From Actinomycetes bacterium (GTDB lineage Bacteria; Actinomycetota; Actinomycetes; Actinomycetales; Dermatophilaceae): a stretch of 14,284 nt of DNA. The notes below the pieces were generated by a model. It made no database searches, was not told the DNA's origin, and was given only the letters and a program-made list of their open reading frames with translations. The translations under genes were made by a program, and so were the position numbers. Positions 1 through 8,400 of this stretch are shown piece after piece. Each line of letters opens with the position of its first letter. The stretch's first letter is position 1. Where the stretch lies: contig JAEWFB010000313.1 of NCBI GenBank assembly GCA_023389095.1, positions 1 to 14,284 of the forward strand, read 5' to 3'.

Positions 1-321
1 CTCACCGACCCGGTAGAGCACGATGAGGTCGACGGTCTCCTCGATGAGGTCCATGCAGTCGTCGAGCGACGCGGCGAGGTTGTGGATGTCCTCGCGGTCG
101 AAGGGGGTGATGAACGAGCTGTTGACCTTGTTGATGAGCTCGTGCGTCGCGTCGTCGGCGGCGTGCTCGAGCTCCTTGAGCCGGTCGGCGACCTCCTGAC
201 GCTGCGCCGGTTCGACCTCGAGGAAGCGGGTCAGCTCCCGGGTCGCCTCGACGAGGAGCTGGGCGGAGGCGGTGAAGAGGGAGAAAAAGCTCGTGTCCTG
301 GGGTGTGAGGCGAAAACCCAC
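1..321 (-). CDS. DUF47 / PhoU-like Pit accessory protein (5' part, cut by window edge)
   Basis: The visible 107 residues begin VGFRLTPQDTSFFSLF and continue with a helical, acidic, PhoU-like pattern including LKELEHAADDATHELI, NSSFITPFDREDIHNLA and SLDDCMDLIEETVDLI. These match the N-terminal half of the DUF47 family (usually about 205-210 residues), small cytoplasmic helical-bundle proteins normally encoded next to a low-affinity phosphate transporter of the Pit family and thought to modulate it. The start is GTG at 321-319, supported by GGAG eight to eleven bases upstream; no in-frame ATG lies at a better place. The C-terminal half is outside the window, and a pit gene would be expected further left, which I cannot see. 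Family call is confident; role in phosphate uptake is inferred from the family. Confidence 0.88.
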   Translation of the reverse strand, partial: MGFRLTPQDTSFFSLFTASAQLLVEATRELTRFLEVEPAQRQEVADRLKELEHAADDATHELINKVNSSFITPFDREDIHNLAASLDDCMDLIEETVDLIVLYRVGE

Positions 322-503
322 GGGCGTGCTCCGGTCGGTTCGGGGTCTGGTCCGGGGACGATGCTACGGGCAACCTCGACAAGCCACGCAATCGAGGCTC
401 CACCGGGCGTTCACCCGCTGTTCGGACGCCGCACCGCAGCGTACCCACGGGTAGCGGGGCCCAGACGCGCGTCGCGAGGACGGCGTCGAGACCTCACGAG
501 GTG

Positions 504-776
504 TCACTCGGCCCGACGAGCGGCCGAGTCGCCGACGACCGAACCGGGCGCCTCCGGGATGCCGGGGAGCGAGGCACCTGCTGTCGCAGCGGGATCCGGT
601 GACATGGCGGCATCGAGACAGGCGTCCTCACCGATGCCGAGCAGCTCGTCGACCTCGGCGGGGGTGAAGTGACGCGGGCTGCCCGAGGCGGCCACGACGA
701 GGTCGGAGACGAGCTCGATCTCGTCCCTGAGGGCGACATCGAGCAGGTCTGAGGACCGCTCCTCCTCGGGCGTCAT
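504..776 (-). CDS. Small acidic protein of unknown function (90 aa)
   Basis: The ORF runs from ATG 776 to TGA 504 and begins MTPEEERSSDLLDVALRDEI. The first 50 residues are charged and helical with a motif-like ASGSPRHFTPAEVDELLGI; the rest is Ala/Pro-rich and probably disordered. No signal peptide or membrane segment is visible. The open frame extends upstream to 998, but that part (Arg/Pro/Ser-rich) reads like non-coding GC-rich DNA. ATG 776 is preferred because a TANNNT box (TACGCT, 788-783) ends six bases before it, the layout of a leaderless actinobacterial start, and there is no Shine-Dalgarno sequence. I do not recognise a named family. Confidence 0.6.
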   Translation of the reverse strand: MTPEEERSSDLLDVALRDEIELVSDLVVAASGSPRHFTPAEVDELLGIGEDACLDAAMSPDPAATAGASLPGIPEAPGSVVGDSAARRAE

Positions 777-782
777 GCGCCC

Positions 783-788
783 AGCGTA
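783..788 (-). promoter_or_regulatory. -10 box TACGCT of a probable leaderless promoter
   Basis: TACGCT on the minus strand matches TANNNT and is followed by six bases (GGGCGC) and then the ATG at 776, so transcription would begin at or next to the start codon. No -35 hexamer is recognisable, which is common in actinomycetes. Confidence 0.45.
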
Positions 789-1170
789 GATCCGGACGGA
801 GGGCGTGAGGCGCGGAAGGGAGTGACGAGATGCGTGGGGTGAGGGAAGGGCCACGCCGTGCATCATCGCCCGTGACCCGCGGGCCGCGGAAGCCGGCCCC
901 GGCCGACTCCGGCGAAGCCGGTGGGCATCGACCGACGACGCCCCACGACGGGCACAGCGAAACGGTGGTGACGTCGGGCCGGGAGCGCCTCTCGGCACTG
1001 GGCCGCTCGTAGCGGCGGATTTTGGGACCCGGGGCTACCGCGGCCCGACGCGGATTCAAGAATAGGCGCGTCCGCGGCGAAGTCCAAAGGAACCGCGTCG
1101 ATCCGTGGACACCGCGGCAGCGGACCGCGTGGTGTGCTGGCACCCGGCGACCCCCGGGACGAGCACCGAC

Positions 1171-1214
1171 GCGCCCGGGACGCGCCCGGGACGCGCCCGG
1201 GACGCGCCCGGGAC
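1171..1214. repeat. Four perfect tandem copies of an 11-bp unit
   Basis: The unit GCGCCCGGGAC is repeated exactly four times (1171-1181, 1182-1192, 1193-1203, 1204-1214). Each copy contains the palindrome CCCGGG. The array lies just beyond the 3' end of the minus-strand gene ending at 1231, so it would be in its 3' untranslated region or terminator zone. Unit length of 11 is not a multiple of three, which argues against coding origin. Confidence 0.9.
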
Positions 1215-1230
1215 GCCTGCGGGGACGAGG

Positions 1231-1845
1231 TCAGTCGAGGGTGTCCGCGCGCCAGAGCCGGGCACAGACGGCGAGGTCCTCGCCCATCGTCAGGACGTTG
1301 GCGGCCTGCTCCGCGCTCTCGTCGCCCGAACCGGTGTCGGCGCGCCCGGCGGCCACGACGCGGCAGAACGCGGCGGCCCGTTCGAGAGCGACCGCGAGGT
1401 CACCCTCGAAGACACCGCGGAGCACCTCGTCGACGAGGCGGCTCATCTCCTGAGGGCCGGGCGGCTCGGCGGCGCCGGCAACGGCGTGGTCGGGTCCGGT
1501 GAAGCGGATGCCCGCGCCGTACTCGCGGCTGGCGTCGTCGGGAGCGCGCCGCACCCACTCGCGCAGCACGTAGAGCCGCCACAGCGCGCCGGGCAGGCTC
1601 CGGGCGGGACGCTGCGACCACAGCTCGGCCAGGGTGGACAGGCCGATCTCGTCGACGAGCGCCACGAGCTTGGCGGTGACGTCGGGGTCGGCGGCCGCGC
1701 GGCCAGCGCGCACGAGGGCCCGGGCGGTCTCGTGCGCGACGAGGATCTCCTCGGTCGGGTCGTAGGCCGGGCCATGGGCTTCGAGCGCCGCCGGGCTGAA
1801 GAACGCCGGTCGGCGCGGGTTGCTGCGGTGGTCGCCATCGCTCAT
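1231..1845 (-). CDS. Conserved actinobacterial protein of unknown function (204 aa)
   Basis: The protein begins MSDGDHRSNPRRPAFFSPAA and is soluble and mostly helical, with well-formed segments such as DPTEEILVAHETARALVRAG, LPGALWRLYVLREWVRR and LVDEVLRGVFEGDLAVALER. The Trp/Tyr/Leu/Arg-rich core (about residues 83-100) and the GAAEPPGP segment look like conserved blocks of an actinobacteria-specific family. From memory, relatives may carry an unsupported RNA-polymerase-type label in databases; nothing here resembles a polymerase subunit, so I leave function open. The ATG at 1845 is chosen because TAGCCT (1857-1852) ends six bases upstream and no Shine-Dalgarno is present, consistent with a leaderless transcript. 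It is divergent from the gene at 2086. Confidence 0.8.
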   Translation of the reverse strand: MSDGDHRSNPRRPAFFSPAALEAHGPAYDPTEEILVAHETARALVRAGRAAADPDVTAKLVALVDEIGLSTLAELWSQRPARSLPGALWRLYVLREWVRRAPDDASREYGAGIRFTGPDHAVAGAAEPPGPQEMSRLVDEVLRGVFEGDLAVALERAAAFCRVVAAGRADTGSGDESAEQAANVLTMGEDLAVCARLWRADTLD

Positions 1846-1851
1846 CCCGGC

Positions 1852-1857
1852 AGGCTA
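1852..1857 (-). promoter_or_regulatory. -10 box TAGCCT of a probable leaderless promoter
   Basis: TAGCCT fits TANNNT and is followed by six bases (GCCGGG) and the ATG at 1845. There is no separate ribosome binding site, and no clear -35 element about 17 bases further upstream. Confidence 0.5.
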
Positions 1858-2085
1858 ACCCTCGTCGACGACCGCGCGGTGAGGGATCCGCGCAGGCGGC
1901 CGGGGCGGCCCGGGCGGCTCGCGGTCAGAACCACCCGGGCCTGGGCCGATTGGCCGAGCCGGCATCGCCGAGGGGCCCTGCACACTGCCTACCCAAGTCG
2001 GGCTCACTCTGGTCACCCGGACGTGGACCCGGCAGGATCCGAGGGGACGACGCGCGCGGCGTCGGGCCCGATCCCGGAGGTGGCC

Positions 2086-2409
2086 ATGAGCATCAAGGTG
2101 GAGGCAGCCGACCTGCCGCGGGCCCTCGACGACTACGACTACGCGTTCCTCGTGGCGCAGGGGCGGGAGCGCCCGCACGTGCTGGCCGTGCGCGTCACGC
2201 CCAGCCCGACGCGGACCGGTGCGCTCGTCGTCAGCCGGGCGGGTGGCACCGCGACGGGCATCGTCGCCGACCGGCCGGCCGTCACTCTCGTGTTCCCGTC
2301 GCGCGACCCCGCCGGCCGCTCGCTCATCGTCGACGGCGAGGTCGTCGCCACCGGTGAGGGGACGCTGACCGTGGAGCCGACCGGCGCGGTGCTGCACCGG
2401 CCGGCCTGA
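2086..2409 (+). CDS. PNPOx-like (pyridoxamine 5'-phosphate oxidase fold) small protein
   Basis: The 107-residue product begins MSIKVEAADLPRALDDYDYA and follows the split-barrel pattern of short actinobacterial PNPOx-like proteins: an N-terminal helix (LPRALDDYDYAFLV), a strand pair containing HVLAVRVTP, ALVVSRAGGTATGIVADRPA and VTLVFPSRDP, then SLIVDGEVVATGEGTLTVEP and a C-terminal VLHRPA. Family members bind FMN, F420 or haem, but this one is near the minimum length and I cannot assign a cofactor or reaction; it is probably not a true PdxH. Start ATG 2086 has GGAGG at 2076-2080 with a five-base spacer, which decides the start. It is cytoplasmic, monocistronic, divergent from the gene at 1845 and convergent with the MMPL gene. 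Confidence 0.82.
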   Translation: MSIKVEAADLPRALDDYDYAFLVAQGRERPHVLAVRVTPSPTRTGALVVSRAGGTATGIVADRPAVTLVFPSRDPAGRSLIVDGEVVATGEGTLTVEPTGAVLHRPA

Positions 2410-2448
2410 CCACGGCCGGCGTCCCCCGTCCCCCTCCCCCGGGTCCGT

Positions 2449-2474
2449 CCGCGCCCCGGCGCTGTGGGGCGCGG
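2449..2474. terminator. Hairpin between convergent genes
   Basis: A perfect 9-bp stem CCGCGCCCC / GGGGCGCGG with loop GGCGCTGT lies eight bases beyond the MMPL stop and about 40 bases after the PNPOx-like stop. It has no T-run, as usual in actinomycetes. It could end transcription from both sides. Confidence 0.65.
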
Positions 2475-2481
2475 GGCTCCC

Positions 2482-4653
2482 TCAGGCGGCGGCGCGCCGG
2501 CGCAGGCTCTCGCCCTCGATGTCGACGTTCGGCAGGAGCCGGTCGAGCCGGCGCGGCAGCCACCAGGCCCGGTCGCCGAAGAACGACATGACGGCCGGCA
2601 CGAGCGCCAGGCGGACGACGAACGCGTCGACGAGGACGCCGAAGGCGAGCGCGAAGCCCATCGACTTGATGATCGCGTCGTCGACGAAGACGAACCCCGC
2701 GAAGACGCTGATCATGATGAGCGCGGCCGCGACGACGACGCGTGCGCCGTGCCCGACGCCGGAGACGATCGCCTCCGCGGCCGACTCGCCGTGGACGAAG
2801 TCCTCACGCATCCGCGACACGAGGAACACCTCGTAGTCCATGGCCAGCCCGAAGAGGATGCCGATGAGCAGGATCGGCAGGAAGCTGACGAGCGGCCCGG
2901 GGGTGTCGAGGCCGATGGCGTCCTTGAGCCAGCCCCACTGGAACACGGCCACCGTGGCACCGAACGTCGCGCCGACCGACAGGAGGAAGCCGACGGTCGC
3001 CTTGAGCGGCACGAGCACCGAGCGGAACACGAGGGCGAGCAGCACGAAGCTGAGCCCGACGACGACGAGCAGGTAGATCGGCAGGGCCGCGGACAGCTTG
3101 TCCGACACGTCGACGCCGATGGCGGTGACGCCCGTGAGGGAGATCTCCGCGCCGGTCGAGCCGGCCACCGGTGCGACGCCGGAGCGCAGGTCGCGCACGA
3201 GGTCGAAGGTGGCCTCGTCGCTCGGGCCCGACTTCGGGATGACGGCGAGGATCGTCGTGCGGCCGTCCGCGCTCGTCTGTCCGGGGGCGACCGCGAGGAC
3301 GTCGGGCGTCTTCTGGGCGATGCCGGCGGCCTGCTGCGCGGCGGCCTTGACGGCGGACGCGTCGTCGCCGTGGACGACCATGACGAGGCGGCCGTTGAAG
3401 CCGGGGCCGAAGCCCTCGGCGACGAGGTCGTAGGCGACGCGCTTGCTCGAGCCACTCGGGGCGGTGCCGTCGTCGGACAGCGCCAGGCGCATGCTCGCGG
3501 CGGGGACCGCCAGCGCGCCGAGCAGCACGACACCGATGAGCAGCACGGGGCCGCGGGCCTTGACCACCCTTCGGCCCCAGGCGAACCCGCGGTTGGTTGC
3601 GGCGTCCTCGAGGTCGGCGGCGGGCGCGCCGGCGCGGCGGGCCTTGCGCTGGCTCCGCGACAGGACGCGGTCGCCGGCGAAGCCGAGGATGGCTGGCAGC
3701 AGCGTCACGGCGACGACGACGGCGATCGCGACGGTCCCGGCGGCGGCCAGGCCCATCGCGGTGAGGAACGGGATGCCGACGACCGACAGGCCGGCGAGCG
3801 CGATGACGACGGTGAGGCCGGCGAAGACGACGGCGGAACCTGCCGTGCCGACCGCGTGGCCCGCGGCCTCCTCGCGGTCCATGCCGACGGCGATGTCGTG
3901 CCGGTAGCGCGAGGTGATGAACAGCGAGTAGTCGATGCCGACGGCGAGGCCGAGCATGAGGGCGAGGATCGGGGTCGTGCTCGTGAGGTCGACGACGTGA
4001 CCGAGCAGCATGAGCCCTGCGACGCCGAGGCCGACACCGACGAGCGCGTTGAGCATCGTCATGCCGGCGGCGACGAGCGAGCCGAAGGTGATGAGCAGGA
4101 CGACGAGGGCGACGACGACACCGAGGCCCTCGGTCGAGCCGACCTCGGGCTCGGCGAGCAGCGGCTCGCCGCCGGAGGCGACGGTCCACCCGGCCGGAGC
4201 GCCCTGGCCGAGGTGCTCGTAGGCGGCGCGCTCGTCGGAGGTCAGCTTGTCGGCGCTCTGCTTGTACTGGACGGTGACGAGGGCGTACCGGCCGTCGGGG
4301 CTGATCGCCTTGGTGTCGAACGGGCTCATCGCGCCGAGGACGCCGGGCAGCCGGTCGGCCTTGGCGACGACGGCCTTGACGGCGGCCTGGCCCGCGGGCG
4401 TCATGACGGACTGGCCCGCGGGCGCGCGGACGACGACGGTGCCGGCGGCGCCGCTCGCCTGCGGGAACTCGGTACTCAGGGCCGCGAGGGCGCGCTGCGA
4501 CTCGGTGCCCGGGATCGTGATGTTCGACGTGGGCGGCGTTCCGGCGGCGACGAACCCGCCGACGACGGCGACGAGCACGACGGCGAACAGCGTCGCGACG
4601 ATGCCGCGTCGTCGGAAGCTGAGTCGCCCGAGTCGGTAGAGCAGGGTGGCCAT
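2482..4653 (-). CDS. MMPL/RND-family membrane transporter (723 aa)
   Basis: This is an inner-membrane exporter of the MMPL branch of the RND superfamily, which moves lipids, pigments or drugs using the proton gradient. The length is normal for the Streptomyces ActII-3-type group. Layout: TM1 about residues 17-39, a first extracytoplasmic loop to about 175, five TM helices including GIDYSLFITSRYRHD with D241-Y242, a cytoplasmic linker near 340-370, TM7, a second periplasmic domain about 395-545, and the last five helices including AMDYEVFLVSRMRED with D606-Y607. The paired DY motifs are the proton-relay positions of MmpL proteins. Start ATG 4653 has GGAG six bases upstream; the frame stays open to 5310, but that part is antisense to TetR code. 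It follows the TetR gene by 47 bp and is probably co-transcribed and repressed by it. Substrate unknown. Confidence 0.93.
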   Translation of the reverse strand: MATLLYRLGRLSFRRRGIVATLFAVVLVAVVGGFVAAGTPPTSNITIPGTESQRALAALSTEFPQASGAAGTVVVRAPAGQSVMTPAGQAAVKAVVAKADRLPGVLGAMSPFDTKAISPDGRYALVTVQYKQSADKLTSDERAAYEHLGQGAPAGWTVASGGEPLLAEPEVGSTEGLGVVVALVVLLITFGSLVAAGMTMLNALVGVGLGVAGLMLLGHVVDLTSTTPILALMLGLAVGIDYSLFITSRYRHDIAVGMDREEAAGHAVGTAGSAVVFAGLTVVIALAGLSVVGIPFLTAMGLAAAGTVAIAVVVAVTLLPAILGFAGDRVLSRSQRKARRAGAPAADLEDAATNRGFAWGRRVVKARGPVLLIGVVLLGALAVPAASMRLALSDDGTAPSGSSKRVAYDLVAEGFGPGFNGRLVMVVHGDDASAVKAAAQQAAGIAQKTPDVLAVAPGQTSADGRTTILAVIPKSGPSDEATFDLVRDLRSGVAPVAGSTGAEISLTGVTAIGVDVSDKLSAALPIYLLVVVGLSFVLLALVFRSVLVPLKATVGFLLSVGATFGATVAVFQWGWLKDAIGLDTPGPLVSFLPILLIGILFGLAMDYEVFLVSRMREDFVHGESAAEAIVSGVGHGARVVVAAALIMISVFAGFVFVDDAIIKSMGFALAFGVLVDAFVVRLALVPAVMSFFGDRAWWLPRRLDRLLPNVDIEGESLRRRAAA

Positions 4654-4667
4654 GCGGGTCTCCAGTG

Positions 4668-4677
4668 GATCGGTCAG
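4668..4677. promoter_or_regulatory. Third copy of the TetR operator half-site, before the MMPL start
   Basis: GATCGGTCAG at 4668-4677 repeats exactly the right half of the palindromic operators upstream of the TetR gene. It lies in the 47-bp gap, 15 bases before the exporter start codon, and is followed by related GTCGGTCGGTTGA. It lacks a matching left half, so binding is uncertain. Confidence 0.4.
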
Positions 4678-4700
4678 TCGGTCGGTTGAGACGGGGTCCG

Positions 4701-5273
4701 TCAGAGGCGGACGGTGGTGAGGCTCGCCGGGTCGCGGTCGAACATCCGGGCCCCGAGGCGCAGCAGGGCGCCGGACAGGTCCTCGTCGTCGACGTCGGGC
4801 AGGGAGAGGCACGCTGCGAGCAGGCCGGCGACGAAGGCATGGGCGGCGACGCGCCGGTCGAGGGTGTCCTCGTCGGCGACGACGACCTCGGTCAGCTCGT
4901 CGACCCACTCCTGGCCGCGCGCCACGACGGTGATCTCGTCGGCCATGTCCTCGAGGCCGCGGAGCATCGCGATGGCGCTGCGGTGCTTGACGACGAGGGC
5001 GGCGGCGTGCTCGAGGGCGAAGGCCACGGCGTCGGTCGGCGGGAGCTCGGGCGCGCCGGCGCGGATGCGCTCGACGTCGACGACGAGCGGGTCGAGCAGC
5101 TCCTCGAGGATCGTCGTCTTCGTCTTGAAGTGGTAGAGCAGCGCGGCCTTCGAGCAGCCCGCCTCGTCGGCGATCATCTGCAGCGACGTGCCGCGGAAGC
5201 CGATGCCGGCGAACATCCGCTGGGCGACGTCGACGATCTCGCGCCGGAGGGCGTCGCGGGGTGGCCTGCTCAT
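4701..5273 (-). CDS. TetR/AcrR-family transcriptional regulator (190 aa)
   Basis: The N-terminus carries a canonical TetR DNA-binding domain: helix 1 REIVDVAQRMFAGIGFRGTS, then the helix-turn-helix LQMIADEAGCSKAALLYHFK (about residues 31-50), followed by TKTTILEELL. The remaining 130 residues form a helical ligand-binding domain of ordinary length with no recognisable ligand signature. It is almost certainly a local repressor that controls itself and the MMPL exporter encoded 47 bp downstream, released by a compound the exporter moves. Start ATG 5273 gives the usual TetR N-terminus; there is no Shine-Dalgarno, and a -10-like CACCAT ends seven bases upstream, so the message may be leaderless. 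Function from family and context; ligand unknown. Confidence 0.94.
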   Translation of the reverse strand: MSRPPRDALRREIVDVAQRMFAGIGFRGTSLQMIADEAGCSKAALLYHFKTKTTILEELLDPLVVDVERIRAGAPELPPTDAVAFALEHAAALVVKHRSAIAMLRGLEDMADEITVVARGQEWVDELTEVVVADEDTLDRRVAAHAFVAGLLAACLSLPDVDDEDLSGALLRLGARMFDRDPASLTTVRL

Positions 5274-5280
5274 GGGAACG

Positions 5281-5310
5281 ATGGTGCACTGACCGATCGG
5301 TCAGCGTCAA
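5281..5310 (-). promoter_or_regulatory. Promoter of the TetR-MMPL operon
   Basis: On the minus strand, TTGACG (5310-5305) is a near-consensus -35 hexamer. An 18-base spacer leads to CACCAT (5286-5281), which matches consensus -10 at three positions. Start of transcription would fall at or next to ATG 5273. The palindromic operator 5289-5304 occupies almost the whole spacer. Confidence 0.55.
5289..5304. promoter_or_regulatory. TetR operator 1: perfect 16-bp palindrome
   Basis: CTGACCGATCGGTCAG is a perfect palindrome whose ACCGATCGGT core is typical of TetR-family operators. It sits between the -35 and -10 elements of the operon promoter, so bound protein would block RNA polymerase. Confidence 0.75.
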
Positions 5311-5323
5311 ACCGATCGGTCAG
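5311..5323. promoter_or_regulatory. TetR operator 2: core palindrome with extended right half
   Basis: ACCGATCGGTCAG repeats the core of operator 1 with the right half intact (GATCGGTCAG) and the outer left bases changed. Its centre is 19 bp from that of operator 1, just upstream of the -35 hexamer. Confidence 0.6.
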
Positions 5324-5353
5324 GACCGGGTCGACGAGGGTCGCCGGCACGCG

Positions 5354-5390
5354 CCGACGGCCGCGCCCGGAGGAGGGGCGCGACCGTCGG
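5354..5390 (-). terminator. Terminator hairpin after the GH92 gene
   Basis: A 15-bp stem (5354-5368 with 5376-5390) encloses a seven-base loop. The single irregular pair is C-A on the plus strand but U-G in a minus-strand transcript, so the hairpin is better formed in RNA from the GH92 gene, whose stop is 25 bp upstream. No T-run. It also insulates the TetR promoter from read-through. Confidence 0.75.
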
Positions 5391-5414
5391 GGTACCGCGG
5401 AGGGCAGAACGACG

Positions 5415-8400
5415 TCAGGGGGTGGTCGTCGTCGCCACCTTCGTCACCGTGACGGGGACCGTGGCCGTCGCGGTGACGCCGGCCGCGTCGGTCACCGCGA
5501 CCGAGGCGATGTACGAGCCGGTCTTGCGGTACGTGTGGGTGCCCGAGACGGTCCAGCTGCCGTCATCGGTGCGGGCGACCGTGGCGACGGAGGGTCCGGT
5601 GCCGTCGCCCCAGTCGACCCGCGCGGTGAAGTCGCCCGGAGCCTCCCCGACGCCCCCCGTGAAGGTCGCGACGTCCGCCGAGATCGCCTGGCGCTCCACC
5701 GCGCCCACGCGGCCGACGCCGGTGACCATGAGCGGCGGGAGCGGACGCGTCAGGGAGACGTCGTCGACCCAACCGCGCAGGTAGCCGTCCTGCTGACCAG
5801 CCGTCGCGACCACGTCACCGGTGCCGAAGCGCAGGAGCACCTTGTCGACCGTCTTGCCGTCGACCGCCTGCGGCAGCGACACCTGCACGGTCGTCCACGC
5901 GTCGGGCGTCAGCGCCGTGCCCTGGCGTTCGGGCTGGAGCGGCTGGCCGTCGGAGGCGATGACGCCGGTGTCGGACAGGCGCGTCCCGTCGGTGAAGAGC
6001 AGGTCGAGCGACACGTACTGGCTCGCGTTCTGCACCCATCCGCCGAAGGGGCCGCCGTCGCGCTGCGGCTGCACGGCGTAGGACAGGACGTCGCCGGCCA
6101 CGACCGGGGTATCGGTGTCGAGCAGCACGTTGTCGGCGTGGTTGCCCGGCGCGACCGCACGACCCGAGTAGATGACCGCCCAGCTGCCGGTGTGGCCGAA
6201 GCCGCTCTGCGCCTTCGTCTCGGTGCCGCCGATCGAGCAGCAGTACTCCGCGAACCCGGTCGAGTCGAGGCGCGTGTTCGGTGTCGGCTGCGCCTGCCCC
6301 GGCTCGAAGCCCGTCGACAGGACGCTCTTGGCGGCCTTGTCGACGACCACGTCGAACGTCAGGGTGCCGAGTCGCTGCCCGCCGGAGGCGTAGGTCACCG
6401 TCACCGTGTGCCGGCCGAGCGGCGTCGGTGCGGGGACCCGCAAGACGACCGGCACGGACACGTCGCCGCCCGCCCCGACGGACGTCTCGCCGTCGGCGAC
6501 GACGGGAACGAGGCCGTCCTCGGCCCGCACCGAGTACGTCACGGTCCGCGGCGCGTCCGTGCTCATCCGGTGCACGTCGAGCGTCACCGCGCGGGACAGT
6601 CCGCCGGGCACCGACGTCGTCGTCGGCGACGACAGGCTCGCGACGTAGGGCGACTCGCCGCCGCGCGCCGAGGGCGGCGCATCGGCCGGCTTGGTGCCAC
6701 GCGTCGTCACGGGCGTCGTCGAGAGGGTGTAGTCGACCGTGGTCGACTTCTCGATCGCTTTGGCGGGCAAGAAGTTCCGCGTCGTCAGGCCGTTGTCGAC
6801 CCGCATCGACGCGATGTACTGGTGGTCGAGGTCGGCGCCGGGCGCGTTGATCCGCAGCGTGACGCCGTTGGCCCGCGTCACGGTCGCGGTGGGGAACAGC
6901 GGTGCGGCCGTGGCGAGCTCGGCCCGTGACGGGTTCTGCGGGTAGAGGCCGAGCGCCGCGAAGACGAGCCACGAGCTCATCTCCCCGAGGTCGTCGTTGC
7001 CGGGGATGCCGTCGGGGCCGCCGGGCACGCCGTCCTTCGTGTCGAGCCACAGCTGCTTGATCGTCTGCCGGACGGTCTCCTGGGTCTTCCACGGGGCGCC
7101 GGCGTAGTCGTAGAGCCAGGCCGCACCGATGGAGGGCTCGTTGTCCATGTTGGCGTGGACGTTGCCGTCCCACGGGCCGGTGAGCACCCAGCTGCCGTTC
7201 GCGTCCTTGAAGAACCGGTCGAGCCGCTCGACCGCCTTGGCCGCGCCGCCCATGGCGTCGAAGAGACCGGCCGGGTTGTGCTGGACCATCCAGACGTACT
7301 GGGCGCCGGTGCCCTCGACGAAGCCGTAGGAGGAGCCGGGCTCGAAGCCCGACACCCAGCTGCCGTTCGCGAGCCGGCTCTGCACGTAGCCGCCCTCGTC
7401 GGTGGCCTTCGGGTTGAACTGCTGCTGCCAGGCCTGCGAGCGGTGGAGGAACTCCTGCTGCGCGCCGTCCTCCCCGAGGTGGGCGGCGATCGTCGAGAGG
7501 CCGTAGTCGGCGGCGGCCATCTCCAGCGTCTCGTTCGGGCAGCCCCAGGCGTTGCAGCCCTCGGGGTAGAACCCGTACTTCAGGAACTGGTCGAGCGAGG
7601 GCCGCTGGCCGGCGACCGCGACGTTCCAGCCGTCGCGCGAGTAGTCCTGCTGCGTGGGCGTCCTGGCCGCCGCGGCGAGCGAGTCGAAGGCCTCCTCGAC
7701 CGGGAAGCCCGTGCCGCCGAAGGCGAGGATGCCGGCGAGCGCGGCCGCCGACGGGTCGCCGACCATGACGTGGGTGCCGCCGGAGTTGTGGGTCCAGCGG
7801 TCCCAGACGCCACCGTTGGCCTGGGCCTGGTTGAGCAGCGAGGTCGCGATGTCGCTGCCGCGCGTGGGGTCGAGGAGCGTCACGAGCTGCACCTGCGAGC
7901 GGTAGACGTCCCAGCCGGAGAAGGTCGCGTACTGCGCCTTCTGGCCGGACCGGAGCACGTGGGTACGGCCGTCGAAGCCCGCGTACCGGCCGTCGACGTC
8001 GCTCGCGAGGTTCGGGTGGAGCAGTGCGTGGTAGAGCGAGGTGTAGAACGTCGAGCGCTGGGCGTCGCTGCCGCCGCCGACCGCGATTCGGCCGAGCTCG
8101 GTGTTCCAGGCCGCACGCGTCGTGGCGCGCACGTCGTCGACGCCCGCGCCCGCCGGGACCTCGGCGGCGAGGTTGGCCGCGGCACCGGCGTCGGACACGT
8201 AGCTGATGCCGATGCGGGCGGTGACGGTGGAGCCCGGGGCGAACATGAGGTAGCCACCGGAACCCTTGCCGGCCGGCGCGTAGCCGTTGGCGGCACCGCC
8301 GCTCGAGGTCAGCCCGCCGGTGTAGCCGGTGCCGCCCCGGGCCGTCGTCGAGCCGGGCGAGAGCGTCGCGTCCTTCCACGTGCCGACCTGGGTGAAGGCC

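Larger units (their letters stand above)
777..1230. other. Intergenic stretch without a credible gene
   Basis: Frames open here on both strands are Arg/Pro/Ser/Gly-rich and show no protein family. The stretch holds the -10 box at 783-788, GC-rich short palindromes (for example CCGGC-GAA-GCCGG at 909-921) and the tandem 11-mers at 1171-1214. I see nothing else in it. Confidence 0.6.

Noticed and set aside
1105..2409. 434-codon plus-strand frame ending in the PNPOx-like protein
   Set aside because: Only the last 107 codons show protein character, and they have their own GGAGG and ATG at 2086; the rest is antisense to the 1231-1845 gene and intergenic DNA.
2421..2445. C-rich run resembling a 6C RNA
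   Set aside because: It lacks the paired C-loop hairpins of that RNA and lies between two convergent gene ends.
2464..4689. 741-codon plus-strand ORF and other long frames opposite the MMPL, TetR and GH92 genes
   Set aside because: These are Asp/Gly/Arg/Ala-rich mirror frames of high-GC genes; the minus-strand products have clear families.
2482..5310. A 942-codon frame that would fuse a leader to the MMPL transporter
   Set aside because: The part above 4653 is an alternative frame over the TetR gene; the transporter has its own start with GGAG at proper spacing.
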